A stretch of DNA of 64,000 nucleotides from contig NZ_CP133148.1 in assembly GCF_036488675.1 (NCBI RefSeq), positions 1,550,001-1,614,000 of the forward strand, read 5' to 3'. Below are positions 57,069 to 64,000 of this stretch, piece after piece. A model generated the notes under the pieces. It did no database searches and was not told the DNA's origin. It was given only the letters and a program-made list of their open reading frames with translations. The first letter of the stretch is position 1; each line of letters opens with the position of its first letter. The translations under genes and the position numbers were made by a program. Source of the stretch: Sinorhizobium chiapasense (GTDB taxonomy: Bacteria; Pseudomonadota; Alphaproteobacteria; Rhizobiales; Rhizobiaceae).

Positions 57069-58043
57069 ATGACCGCCCGCCATACCAAAGTGCTGATCAT
57101 CGGCTCCGGCCCTGCTGGCTATACTGCGGCGATCTATACGGCACGTGCCATGCTTTCGCCGGTACTGATCGCGGGCTTGGAACAGGGCGGCCAATTGATG
57201 ATCACCACCGATGTGGAGAACTATCCCGGCTACGCCGATCCAGTGCAGGGGCCCTGGATGATGGAACAGATGCTGAAGCAGGCGACGCACGTCGGCGCGG
57301 AGATCGTCAATGATCTCGTGACCGATGTCGACATTTCCGTCCGTCCCTTCCGCATCAAGACCGATAGCGGCAACGACTGGACGACGGACGCATTGATCAT
57401 CGCCACCGGCGCCAAGGCGAAGTGGCTCGGCATCGAAACCGAACCGACCTTCATGGGCTTCGGGGTTTCGGCATGCGCCACCTGCGATGGTTTCTTCTAC
57501 AGGAACAAGGATGTAATCGTCGTCGGCGGCGGTAATTCGGCCGTGGAAGAAGCGCTCTACCTTTCGAATCTGGCAAAGACCGTCACCGTCGTTCACCGGC
57601 GCGACACGTTCCGCGCGGAAAAAATCCTTCAGGAGCGTCTTTTCGCCAAGCCGAACGTGAAGGTCATCTGGGATCACGAGGTCATCGAATATCTCGGCAC
57701 GCCCGCAAAGCCGCCGATGCCCGCTTCGGTCAACGGCGTGAAGCTTCGCAACACCAAGACCGGTGAAACCACGGACATGGTCACCGATGGCGTCTTCGTC
57801 GCGATTGGCCACGCGCCGGCGGTGGAATTGTTCAAGGGTAAGCTTCGCCAGAAGCCGAACGGCTATCTCTGGACAGCGCCGGATTCGACGGCGACCGATG
57901 TCGCGGGTGTGTTTGCTGCCGGCGATGTCACCGACGACGTCTATCGCCAGGCAGTCACGGCGGCCGGCATGGGCTGCATGGCGGCGCTCGAGGCGGAGAA
58001 ATATCTGGCGGGTCATATGCCCGTCGCAATTGCAGCCGAATAG
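57069..58043 (+). CDS. trxB: Thioredoxin reductase
   Basis: The 324-residue flavoenzyme has the FAD motif 'KVLIIGSGPAGYTAAIYTARA', the redox pair 'CATCDG' (CxxC), the NADPH motif 'VVGGGNSAVEEALYL' and the C-terminal 'GVFAAGDVTDDVYRQAVTAAGMGCMAALEAE'. It reduces thioredoxin with NADPH in the cytoplasm. ATG 57069 gives the normal length. It is followed 107 bp later by lsrB, a redox-sensing regulator, an order shared by other rhizobia. Confidence 0.96.
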   Translation: MTARHTKVLIIGSGPAGYTAAIYTARAMLSPVLIAGLEQGGQLMITTDVENYPGYADPVQGPWMMEQMLKQATHVGAEIVNDLVTDVDISVRPFRIKTDSGNDWTTDALIIATGAKAKWLGIETEPTFMGFGVSACATCDGFFYRNKDVIVVGGGNSAVEEALYLSNLAKTVTVVHRRDTFRAEKILQERLFAKPNVKVIWDHEVIEYLGTPAKPPMPASVNGVKLRNTKTGETTDMVTDGVFVAIGHAPAVELFKGKLRQKPNGYLWTAPDSTATDVAGVFAAGDVTDDVYRQAVTAAGMGCMAALEAEKYLAGHMPVAIAAE

Positions 58044-58150
58044 AAGCTGCGAATCGGGGTGCGCGCCGGAAGGCGCCGCGTCTCGTGTGGGAACAGATGC
58101 ATCAGCCACAACCGGAGGACGATCAGTCAGTCCCCCGGGGGTGGTCGTTT

Positions 58151-59059
58151 ATGGGGGCTTTCATGTCGTTAGACTGGGATAAACTGCGCATATTTCATGC
58201 GGCGGCCGAGGCAGGCTCGTTCACGCACGCGGCAGACAAACTCCATCTTTCGCAATCGGCCATAAGCCGTCAGGTCAGTTCGCTCGAACAGGACGTCGGC
58301 ATCAAGCTGTTTCATCGCCACGCGCGCGGCCTGATTCTGACGGAACAGGGCGAAATCCTCTACCGCACCGCGCATGAGGTGCTGATGAAGCTCGAGAGCG
58401 TCAAGGTGCAATTGACCGAGACGACTGACAAACCAACCGGTAAGCTGCGCATCACCACAACGGTCGGCCTCGGCCAGGGTTGGTTGACCGACAAGATACA
58501 GGAGTTCATGTCGCTGCACCCGGACGTGCAGGTCCAGCTCATCCTGGACAACGAAGAGCTCGACGTGAACATGCGGCACGCCGATTGCGCGATCCGGCTG
58601 CGCCAGCCACAGCAGTCGGATCTGATCCAGCGCAAGCTCTTCACGGTGCACATGCACGTGTATGCCGCTCCCTCCTACATCAACAAATACGGTGAACCCC
58701 AATCCGTCGAGGATCTGGACAATCACCGGATCATCACTTTCGGCGAGCCGGCGCCCAACTACCTGCTCGATGTGAACTGGCTGGAGATCGCCGGACGCGA
58801 TCATGACAATCCGCGTATCTCGCATCTGCAGATCAACAGCCAGACGTCGATCAAGCGCGCCTGCCTGCTCGGAATCGGCATTGCCATGCTTCCCGATTAC
58901 ATCGTCGGCCGCGATCCGGGATTGATTCAGCTTCCGATCAGCGCGGACATCCCCTCCTTCGATACATATTTCTGCTATCCCGACGAAATGAAGAACGCCG
59001 CGAAGCTGAAAGTCTTCCGTGACTATATCGTTGCCAAGGCGCGCAATTGGAATTTTTAA
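58151..59059 (+). CDS. lsrB: LysR-family regulator LsrB
   Basis: A LysR protein with helix-turn-helix 'LRIFHAAAEAGSFTHAADKLHLSQSAISRQVSSLEQDVGIKLF' and a 200-residue effector domain. From ATG 58151 the three cysteines fall at 146, 238 and 275, which fits the numbering I recall from published LsrB redox work and supports this start; a GTG at 58085 would add 22 residues. LsrB of S. meliloti is needed for symbiosis, oxidative stress response and LPS gene control. Next to trxB and the AbcR-type RNAs. Confidence 0.9.
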   Translation: MGAFMSLDWDKLRIFHAAAEAGSFTHAADKLHLSQSAISRQVSSLEQDVGIKLFHRHARGLILTEQGEILYRTAHEVLMKLESVKVQLTETTDKPTGKLRITTTVGLGQGWLTDKIQEFMSLHPDVQVQLILDNEELDVNMRHADCAIRLRQPQQSDLIQRKLFTVHMHVYAAPSYINKYGEPQSVEDLDNHRIITFGEPAPNYLLDVNWLEIAGRDHDNPRISHLQINSQTSIKRACLLGIGIAMLPDYIVGRDPGLIQLPISADIPSFDTYFCYPDEMKNAAKLKVFRDYIVAKARNWNF

Positions 59060-59266
59060 CGCCTGCTTCAGTTGCTTGAATTCTGGGCAATTGCTCACTG
59101 CAGTCGTAAATCGTTGTTTTGAAAACATATATTCTAGCGTCGAAGAAGACCTTCGTAGATCGGGAGCATTGTGCGCCGCAAAAATGTGCAGGAATGCGCG
59201 CACGACATGGCTGTCATGCATATTAAATGATTGCTGCGCGCCCAAAAAAACAGCATACCAAACCCA

Positions 59267-59385
59267 GCTGATGCATCTTTGGTGGCTTCTCCTCCCAGTG
59301 CCACCGCAGCAGCTGTTCCCCTCTGGAGGTTCTTATTACCTTCACAACTACAAGGGCCCAAGTTTTCTTGTGGCCCTCTTTTTTT
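59267..59385 (+). ncRNA. AbcR-type small RNA, first tandem copy
   Basis: About 119 nt ending in an intrinsic terminator (GGGCCCAAGTTTTCTTGTGGCCCT then T-run). It shares GCTGATGCAT, CTCCTCCCA and GCAGCAGCTGTTCCCCTCTG with the second copy. The locus downstream of lsrB matches AbcR1/AbcR2 (SmrC16/SmrC15) of S. meliloti, Hfq-dependent RNAs that pair with ABC-transporter mRNAs through anti-Shine-Dalgarno CUCCUCCC. Which copy is AbcR1 I leave open. Confidence 0.88.
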
Positions 59386-59394
59386 GTCCGCCGT

Positions 59395-59443
59395 TTAGAG
59401 CAATTCCAGGAAAAGTGTGTAACGGTTTTCCGTCCGGGATTGC
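59395..59443. repeat. Dispersed palindromic repeat between the sRNA genes
   Basis: TTTAGAGCAATTCCAGGAAA followed by GGTTTTCCGTCCGGGATTGC: the halves GCAATTCC and GGGATTGC and AGGAAAA/TTTTCC pair. I recognise this as a short repeat family scattered in rhizobial genomes. Confidence 0.55.
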
Positions 59444-59525
59444 GCAGATCCAGTCACAGCCATCAGTTGAGAAAAACGCAGAGCGAGCTATTGAAAGCCG
59501 GATTTGCGCTCCCCATATGCCGTTG

Positions 59526-59640
59526 GCTGATGCATTTGGCGGCATTCTCCTCCCAGCCGCCGCAGCAGCTGTTCCCCTCTGGAGGTTTTGAGACCTTCAC
59601 AACTGTAAGGGCCCAAGTTTTCTTGTGGCCCTCTTTTTTT
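59526..59640 (+). ncRNA. AbcR-type small RNA, second tandem copy
   Basis: About 115 nt, closely similar to the copy at 59267 in the terminator, the CTCCTCCCA anti-Shine-Dalgarno block and the middle hairpin, but different in the first 25 nt and upstream promoter region. Two copies with different promoters suggest different growth conditions for each, as reported for S. meliloti. Confidence 0.88.
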
Positions 59641-59665
59641 GTCGTTGACGCAGCGTGATTGGGGG

Positions 59666-59722
59666 CAGCAATTCAAAGTGCTGCAGCGTCCTTTTGCGCG
59701 TCTTTACGCGCGCGGCGCGCTG
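59666..59722. repeat. Partial ABC-like dispersed repeat, copy 3
   Basis: GCAGCAATTCAAAGTGCTGC followed by AGCGTCCTTTTGCGCG and GCGCGCGGCGC matches one half of the repeats at 27966 and 50877. It lies between the sRNA terminator and arsR. Confidence 0.6.
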
Positions 59723-59838
59723 GAGAAGATCTGCGTGGCGGCTCCCGTCGCTCCCTTCCACGAAATCACGGGCATGTGATTTGTATATCGAGTTTTCCAG
59801 ATACATATATTGATACAACTAGGTATGGCGATTTTACG

Positions 59839-60129
59839 ATGGACAAAGACGAAATCCTGAAGGCGTTGGCGCATCCTGCCCGTATGGACATCCTCACATG
59901 GCTGAAGGAGCCAGAGATGCATTTTTCCGGTCAGGAGCATCCTCTTGAGATGGGGGTCTGCGCCGGCCAGTTCGAACGTTGCGGACTGTCGCAATCGACC
60001 GTGTCGTCTCACCTCGCCGTGCTGCAGCGCGCCGGCTTGGTGACGACCCGCCGTGTTGGCCAGTGGGTCTTTTACAAGCGCAACGAGGAAACGATCGCCG
60101 AGTTCCTGAAGGCTATCGGCAACCTCTGA
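59839..60129 (+). CDS. ArsR-family transcriptional regulator
   Basis: The 96-residue winged-helix protein has 'DEILKALAHPARMDILTWLKEP' and the recognition region 'CGLSQSTVSSHLAVLQRAGLVTTRRVGQWVFYKRNEE'. It has Cys41 and Cys48 in 'GVCAGQFERCGLS', which could sense thiol-reactive compounds rather than metals. It precedes an old-yellow-enzyme gene by 46 bp on the same strand, so it likely controls that gene and itself. It corresponds in position to the gene after AbcR in S. meliloti. Confidence 0.88.
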   Translation: MDKDEILKALAHPARMDILTWLKEPEMHFSGQEHPLEMGVCAGQFERCGLSQSTVSSHLAVLQRAGLVTTRRVGQWVFYKRNEETIAEFLKAIGNL

Positions 60130-60175
60130 TGCCATACTTCCTCCCAAGCTTCAACCGAAACGGAAAGGACATTTC

Positions 60176-61297
60176 ATGGCTTCTCTTTTCGACCCGATCA
60201 CGATCGGCGACATCACGCTCAAGAACCGGGTCGTGATGGCCCCGCTTACCCGCAATCGCTCGCCGAAAGCGGTCCCGAATACGCTCAATGTAACCTACTA
60301 CGAGCAGCGCGCTTCCGCCGGCCTGCTGATCACGGAAGCGACGGCGATCACCCATCAGGGACAAGGCTATGCGGATGTTCCGGGCCTCTATACGCCCGAG
60401 GCGCTCGAAGGATGGCGCAAGGTGACGGATGCGGTTCACAGGGCCGGCGGCAGGATCGTCGTTCAGATGTGGCATGTCGGCCGCATCTCGCACACCTCCC
60501 TCCAGCCCAATGGCGGTCACCCCGTGGCTCCGTCGGCGATCCGGGCAAAGTCGAAGACCTATCTTGTCAACGAAGACGGAACCGGCAGCTTTGCCGAAAC
60601 GTCCGAACCGCGCGCGCTGGACCTGGCGGAAATTGCCGGCATCGTCGAAGACTACCGCAAGGCCGCACGGGCCGCGATCGATGCGGGGTTCGACGGCATC
60701 GAAATCCACGCCGCGAACGGCTACCTGATCGACCAGTTTCTTCGCTCCGGCTCCAACAGGCGCACCGACGCCTATGGCGGCCCGATCGAGAATCGCGCAC
60801 GCTTTCTCTTCGAGGTCGTTGAGGTGATCACGAAGGAGATCGGCGCGGGCCGTGTCGGCATTCGTATTTCTCCGGTCACTCCGTCCAACGATGCCTTTGA
60901 CCCGGAGCCGCAGGCGGTCTTCACCTACGTGGTGAAAAAGCTCGCCCGTTATCCGCTTGCCTATGTTCACGTCGTCGAAGGCGCAACCGGCGGGGCGCGC
61001 GATCACCAGCAGGGCGATCTCCCCTTCGACTACGCCGGGCTGCGCGCTACCTACACGGCGGCCGGCGGCAACGCTGCCTGGATGGCGAACAACGGATACG
61101 ACCGCGACCTAGCCGTCAGAACCGTCGAAAGTGGTGAGGCCGATCTGGTCGCTTTCGGCAAGCCGTTCATTGCCAACCCGGATCTCGTCCGCCGGCTCAA
61201 GGATGGCGCACCGCTTAATGCGCCCGACCAGGCAACCTTCTACGGCGGCGGCGCCAAGGGATACACCGACTATCCGCTGCTTGAGCAGGTGGCTTGA
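60176..61297 (+). CDS. Old yellow enzyme family alkene reductase
   Basis: The 373-residue FMN enzyme has 'LFDPITIGDITLKNRVVMAPLTRNRS', 'QMWHVGRISH', 'GFDGIEIHAANGYLIDQFLRSGSNRRTDAYGG' (His-Asn pair for the substrate carbonyl) and 'DLVAFGKPFIANPDLVRRL'. Like NemA it reduces activated C=C or nitro compounds with NAD(P)H. The ArsR gene just upstream with two Cys suggests induction by electrophiles, in the manner of NemR-nemA. Confidence 0.92.
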   Translation: MASLFDPITIGDITLKNRVVMAPLTRNRSPKAVPNTLNVTYYEQRASAGLLITEATAITHQGQGYADVPGLYTPEALEGWRKVTDAVHRAGGRIVVQMWHVGRISHTSLQPNGGHPVAPSAIRAKSKTYLVNEDGTGSFAETSEPRALDLAEIAGIVEDYRKAARAAIDAGFDGIEIHAANGYLIDQFLRSGSNRRTDAYGGPIENRARFLFEVVEVITKEIGAGRVGIRISPVTPSNDAFDPEPQAVFTYVVKKLARYPLAYVHVVEGATGGARDHQQGDLPFDYAGLRATYTAAGGNAAWMANNGYDRDLAVRTVESGEADLVAFGKPFIANPDLVRRLKDGAPLNAPDQATFYGGGAKGYTDYPLLEQVA

Positions 61298-61312
61298 GAC
61301 TTAAGCCGGACG

Positions 61313-61340
61313 AAGGGCCCTGCGTAGTGCGGGGCCCTTT
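61313..61340 (+). terminator. Probable terminator after the alkene reductase gene
   Basis: AAGGGCCC and GGGCCCTT form an 8-bp GC-rich stem with an 11-base loop, followed by only one to two further T. It separates the reductase from the next gene, which starts 28 bp later. Confidence 0.5.
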
Positions 61341-61368
61341 CGCATGAAGAATCGCCTATCCTGCCCCG

Positions 61369-62163
61369 ATGTTCGCTCCTTGGATTGAAAGATGGTCGCT
61401 TGCGCCTGACGGAGAGGCAATCACGACCCGTTCGAGCCACCTGCTGCCGGTACGCTGGCGCGGCCTGCCGGCTATGCTCAAGATTGCGCAAGAAGCGGAG
61501 GAAAAATTCGGCGGGCGGCTGATGCAGTGGTGGGATGGTCATGGAGCCGCACGCGTCTATGCCGAGGAGGGCGACGCAATCCTCCTGGAACGCGCCGAGA
61601 GCCGACGGTCCCTTTTCCACATGGCGATGACCGGCGGCGATGATGCTGCAACCCGTGTGATTTGCCGCACGGTCGCCGCGCTGCATGCTCCACGCCCAGC
61701 GCCGCTTCCGGAACTCGTCCCGCTCGAGCGATGGTTTGAAGCTCTGGAACCGGCAGCCCGTGCCGAAGGCGGTCTGTTCGAGATCTGTGCTGGCGCAGCA
61801 AGGGCGCTTTTCGCCGATCCTTATCCGCCGGGCGTGCTGCACGGTGACATTCACCATGGGAACATTCTCGATTTTGGCGAACGCGGCTGGCTCGCGATCG
61901 ATCCGAAGCGCCTCCATGGTGAGCGTGGCTTCGACTATGCGAACCTCTTTTGCAATCCCGAGTTGCCGATCGTCACCGCTCCCGGCCGATTGGCGAGACA
62001 GCTCGCCACCGTAGCAGATGAGGCATCGCTCGATCCGCGGCGGGTTCTTCACTGGGTCCTCGCCTACGCAGGCCTGTCTGCAGCCTGGTTTCTGCAGGAC
62101 GGCGAAAGCGCCGAACATCCGCTTGCAATGGTGGAGATTGCCGCGGCTGCACTGAACAGTTAA
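61369..62163 (+). CDS. APH(6)-type phosphotransferase
   Basis: The 264-residue protein belongs to the streptomycin 6-phosphotransferase/hydroxyurea phosphotransferase family. The kinase motifs are 'PGVLHGDIHHGNILDF' (catalytic Asp) and 'AIDPKRLHGERGFDYANLFCNP' (metal Asp). Chromosomal copies often do not confer resistance; the natural substrate is unknown. The following GNAT gene lies 67 bp downstream. Confidence 0.85.
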   Translation: MFAPWIERWSLAPDGEAITTRSSHLLPVRWRGLPAMLKIAQEAEEKFGGRLMQWWDGHGAARVYAEEGDAILLERAESRRSLFHMAMTGGDDAATRVICRTVAALHAPRPAPLPELVPLERWFEALEPAARAEGGLFEICAGAARALFADPYPPGVLHGDIHHGNILDFGERGWLAIDPKRLHGERGFDYANLFCNPELPIVTAPGRLARQLATVADEASLDPRRVLHWVLAYAGLSAAWFLQDGESAEHPLAMVEIAAAALNS

Positions 62164-62230
62164 AGCTCACGGCGTTCTCGACGGCGCTGCTTCGCGGCGC
62201 TGTTGATCGAGAGCAGGCAGGGAGAGCAAC

Positions 62231-62740
62231 ATGCAAATCAGGGATGCGGCCGACAGCGATCTCGAAGCCATTCGCGACATCTACAACGACGCGGCGGCGA
62301 ACACGACAGCGATCTGGAACGAAACGCTCGTCGATGTCGCCAATCGTGCAGCCTGGCTCAAGGCGCGAAAATCGGCCGGTTTTCCTGTGCTCGTTGCGGT
62401 CTCCGACGCGAGCGAAATCATCGGCTACGCTTCATTTGGCGAATGGCGTGCTTTCGACGGCTATCGCCATACGGTCGAGCATTCGGTCTACGTGCGCAGC
62501 GACCGGCGCGGCGGCGGCATCGGCCGGGCGTTGATGGTCGCGCTCATCGAACGCGCCGAGGCGCTTGGCAAGCATGTGATGGTCGCCGGGATCGAATCGA
62601 GCAACCTCCCCTCGATCCGCTTGCACGAGCAGTTGGGCTTCGAGCAAACCGGCCATATGAAGGAAGTCGGCACGAAATTCGGCCGCTGGCTTGATCTGAC
62701 CTTCATGCAACTGGTCCTGCGTACCGGTTCGCCGACCTGA
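62231..62740 (+). CDS. GNAT N-acetyltransferase, phosphinothricin acetyltransferase-like
   Basis: A 169-residue GNAT protein with 'MQIRDAADSDLEAIRDIYNDAAANTTAIWNE', 'EHSVYVRSDRRGGGIGRALMVALIERAEALGKHVMVAGIESSN' (the acetyl-CoA loop R-x-x-G-x-G) and 'LHEQLGFEQTGHMKEVGTKFGRWLDLTFMQL'. This is the Bar/MddA group, which acetylates phosphinothricin, methionine sulfoximine or sulfone. SD GGGAG precedes ATG. Confidence 0.9.
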   Translation: MQIRDAADSDLEAIRDIYNDAAANTTAIWNETLVDVANRAAWLKARKSAGFPVLVAVSDASEIIGYASFGEWRAFDGYRHTVEHSVYVRSDRRGGGIGRALMVALIERAEALGKHVMVAGIESSNLPSIRLHEQLGFEQTGHMKEVGTKFGRWLDLTFMQLVLRTGSPT

Positions 62741-62813
62741 GATTGTCTTCGCCTGTTTTTCGTTATTGACGAAGATGCTATGTATGCTCACTCGTTCGTT
62801 GCTGAGGAGCCGC

Positions 62814-63800
62814 ATGGTCGAACAGAGCAGAGCGGGCAGATGCCGCATCTGGGGCAACCGAATGGGACGTCTGGCGCGCGCTGCGGGGGCTGCGTTGGTC
62901 GCAACAGGGCTTTGCGCCATTGTCTCCGAGGTTGCCGAGGCCCGCACCGATGCGCCACCGGTCCCTCCGCGAAAGTGCCTCTATTCAGGCGTCTCCGCAG
63001 CGAACCCGTCGCTTCGTCTCTGCATCAGCCCCGACAATTTTGCCCGTGATGTCTGTGGCATCATTGAGCACTATGCCGTGGCGAACGACCTGCCCGCCCC
63101 TTTCTTTGCCCGGTTGATCTGGCGCGAAAGCCTTTTTCAACCGGACGCCATCAGTCCGAAGGGCGCGGAGGGAATTGCCCAATTCATGCCGGCAACGGCA
63201 AAGCTGCGCGGCTTGTCGGACAGTTTCGATGCTGTGGCGGCTCTCGGCAAATCGGCCGAGTATTTAAGCGAACTCAAGTCGCGCTATGGCAATCTTGGCT
63301 TTGCCGCGGCAGCCTACAATGCCGGCGAGGCAGGCCTTGAGCGCTTCCTCGAAAACGACCGGTTACCGTACGAGACGCGCGATTATGTCTTGGCGATCAC
63401 AGCCTATCCCGTCGAAGACTGGCGCGATAATCCACCGAAGTTGCTCAATCTTGAACTCGAAAAGAACAAGAGCTTCCTGGACGGCTGCGTCGCGCTGGCC
63501 AACACCCGTCGCTTGCGCGAGCTCGTCATCGCCGATGAGGCGGTCTGGGCGCCCTGGGGTGTCCAACTCTCGGCGCATTACCAGAAATCCGTTGCGCAGC
63601 GCCTGTTCTTGCACGCGGTGAAAAGACTGCCGGCGCCAATCAACACTGAAAAGGCAGTCCTCGTGCGGGAGCGCAATGGCGCTTTTGGAGCGAGAAGACG
63701 GTACGCTGCCCGCATCGGGCGGCAGACGCGCGCCGAGGCAAACGAGCTTTGCGCCGCCATTCGCAAGAGCGGCGGCGCCTGCGTCGTTTTCAAGAACTGA
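62814..63800 (+). CDS. Lytic transglycosylase, SLT domain, exported
   Basis: The protein has a hydrophobic export signal around 'RAAGAALVATGLCAIVSEVAEA' and a soluble lytic transglycosylase domain: 'FFARLIWRESLFQPDAISPKGAEGIAQFMPATA' (catalytic Glu of the ES motif), 'GNLGFAAAAYNAGEAGLERF' and 'LPYETRDYVLAI'. It cleaves peptidoglycan in the periplasm. The C-terminal ~120 residues resemble a SPOR-like region ('GRQTRAEANELCAAIRKSGGACVVF'). Starts at 62814 (GAGGAG nearby) or 62862 are both possible. Confidence 0.87.
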   Translation: MVEQSRAGRCRIWGNRMGRLARAAGAALVATGLCAIVSEVAEARTDAPPVPPRKCLYSGVSAANPSLRLCISPDNFARDVCGIIEHYAVANDLPAPFFARLIWRESLFQPDAISPKGAEGIAQFMPATAKLRGLSDSFDAVAALGKSAEYLSELKSRYGNLGFAAAAYNAGEAGLERFLENDRLPYETRDYVLAITAYPVEDWRDNPPKLLNLELEKNKSFLDGCVALANTRRLRELVIADEAVWAPWGVQLSAHYQKSVAQRLFLHAVKRLPAPINTEKAVLVRERNGAFGARRRYAARIGRQTRAEANELCAAIRKSGGACVVFKN

Positions 63801-64000
63801 CGCTCGGGCTTTGCGACGCAGCGGAGCGGCGATCGGCAACGCATGTTTCAACCGCCGGAAGGCAATCGAGCGACGCAAGCGTCGCCGTGACAGCGTCATC
63901 TAACGCCGTCTGCGGCTCCTCGCCGAGCGTGGCGATCAGTCGATCATTGCGCATCTCGAGCGGTTCGCGCCAAACATAGCGCATTTCCTTGAGTTCCTTG
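63790..64000 (-). CDS. Unidentified protein, C-terminal part (partial at window edge)
   Basis: The minus-strand frame is open to the window end and stops at 63790, overlapping the 3' end of the convergent transglycosylase gene by 11 bp. The visible end reads KELKEMRYVWREPLEMRNDR followed by an acidic/Ala-rich helix and a Ser-rich tail. No domain is recognisable from about 70 residues. An internal ATG at 63984 could also be a true start. Confidence 0.5.
   Translation of the reverse strand, partial: KELKEMRYVWREPLEMRNDRLIATLGEEPQTALDDAVTATLASLDCLPAVETCVADRRSAASQSPSVSS

Noticed and set aside
56499..58109. Long minus-strand frame opposite trxB
   Set aside because: Shadow of trxB; no domain and no ribosome site.

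Overview
The window (about 62% GC by eye) is a chromosomal segment of an alphaproteobacterium of the Rhizobiaceae, most probably Sinorhizobium/Ensifer. Supporting evidence is the lrp-lpsC-lpsD-lpsE / lpsB / greA / carB block, trxB-lsrB followed by two tandem AbcR-type small RNAs, and copies of the dispersed palindromic intergenic repeats typical of Sinorhizobium. All calls come from reading the sequence and recalled family knowledge; no database search was run.

Layout. 1-3434: end of a solute-binding protein gene plus the permease and ATPase of an iron-type ABC importer. 3.5-5.7 kb: small and secreted proteins of unknown role. 5.9-8.2 kb: a TetR regulator with a perfect palindromic operator and a gene that looks like an in-frame thiolase/beta-ketoacyl synthase chimera. 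8314-25281: a 17-kb integrated element bounded by a 15-bp direct repeat, one copy of which is the 3' end of an intact tRNA-Ser(UGA). The element carries a P4-type integrase, a repeat protein partly built from out-of-frame copies of the integrase 3' end, AlpA-like and other small DNA-binding proteins, a Toprim primase and a D5/P4-type helicase, a possible origin with iterons, a BA14K-like secreted protein, a membrane protein plus AlbA_2 protein pair, an IS66-family insertion with a passenger gene, and an AT-rich NACHT-type NTPase gene whose 3' end is cut by the IS66 copy. The replication module resembles P4-like satellites; the NACHT gene and the AlbA_2 pair look like defence cargo.

25.6-33.5 kb: housekeeping genes rlpA, a dac-like PBP, tmk, holB, a MazG-like gene (opposite strand), metG, tatD and a PhnP-like hydrolase. 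33.57-35.84 kb: a complete ISNCY-type insertion sequence with a TTGTA target duplication, next to a decayed IS30-type transposase. 36.0-40.4 kb: a DUF4864-type protein and a coaD-ppiA-ppiB-queA-tgt cluster on the minus strand. 40.6-47.0 kb: a tiny membrane protein, MATE and TetA-like exporters, a LysR/aldo-keto reductase divergent pair and a YpfJ-type metallopeptidase.

47.4-64.0 kb: carB, greA, the LPS-core glycosyltransferases lpsB (plus strand) and lpsE/lpsD/lpsC with lrp (minus strand), then trxB, lsrB, two AbcR-like sRNAs, an ArsR regulator with an old-yellow-enzyme reductase, an APH(6)-type phosphotransferase, a GNAT acetyltransferase, a lytic transglycosylase and the 3' end of an unidentified gene at the window edge. 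From published S. meliloti work, LsrB controls the lrp-lpsCDE operon and the AbcR RNAs regulate ABC-transporter mRNAs, so this block is probably one linked envelope and stress control region.
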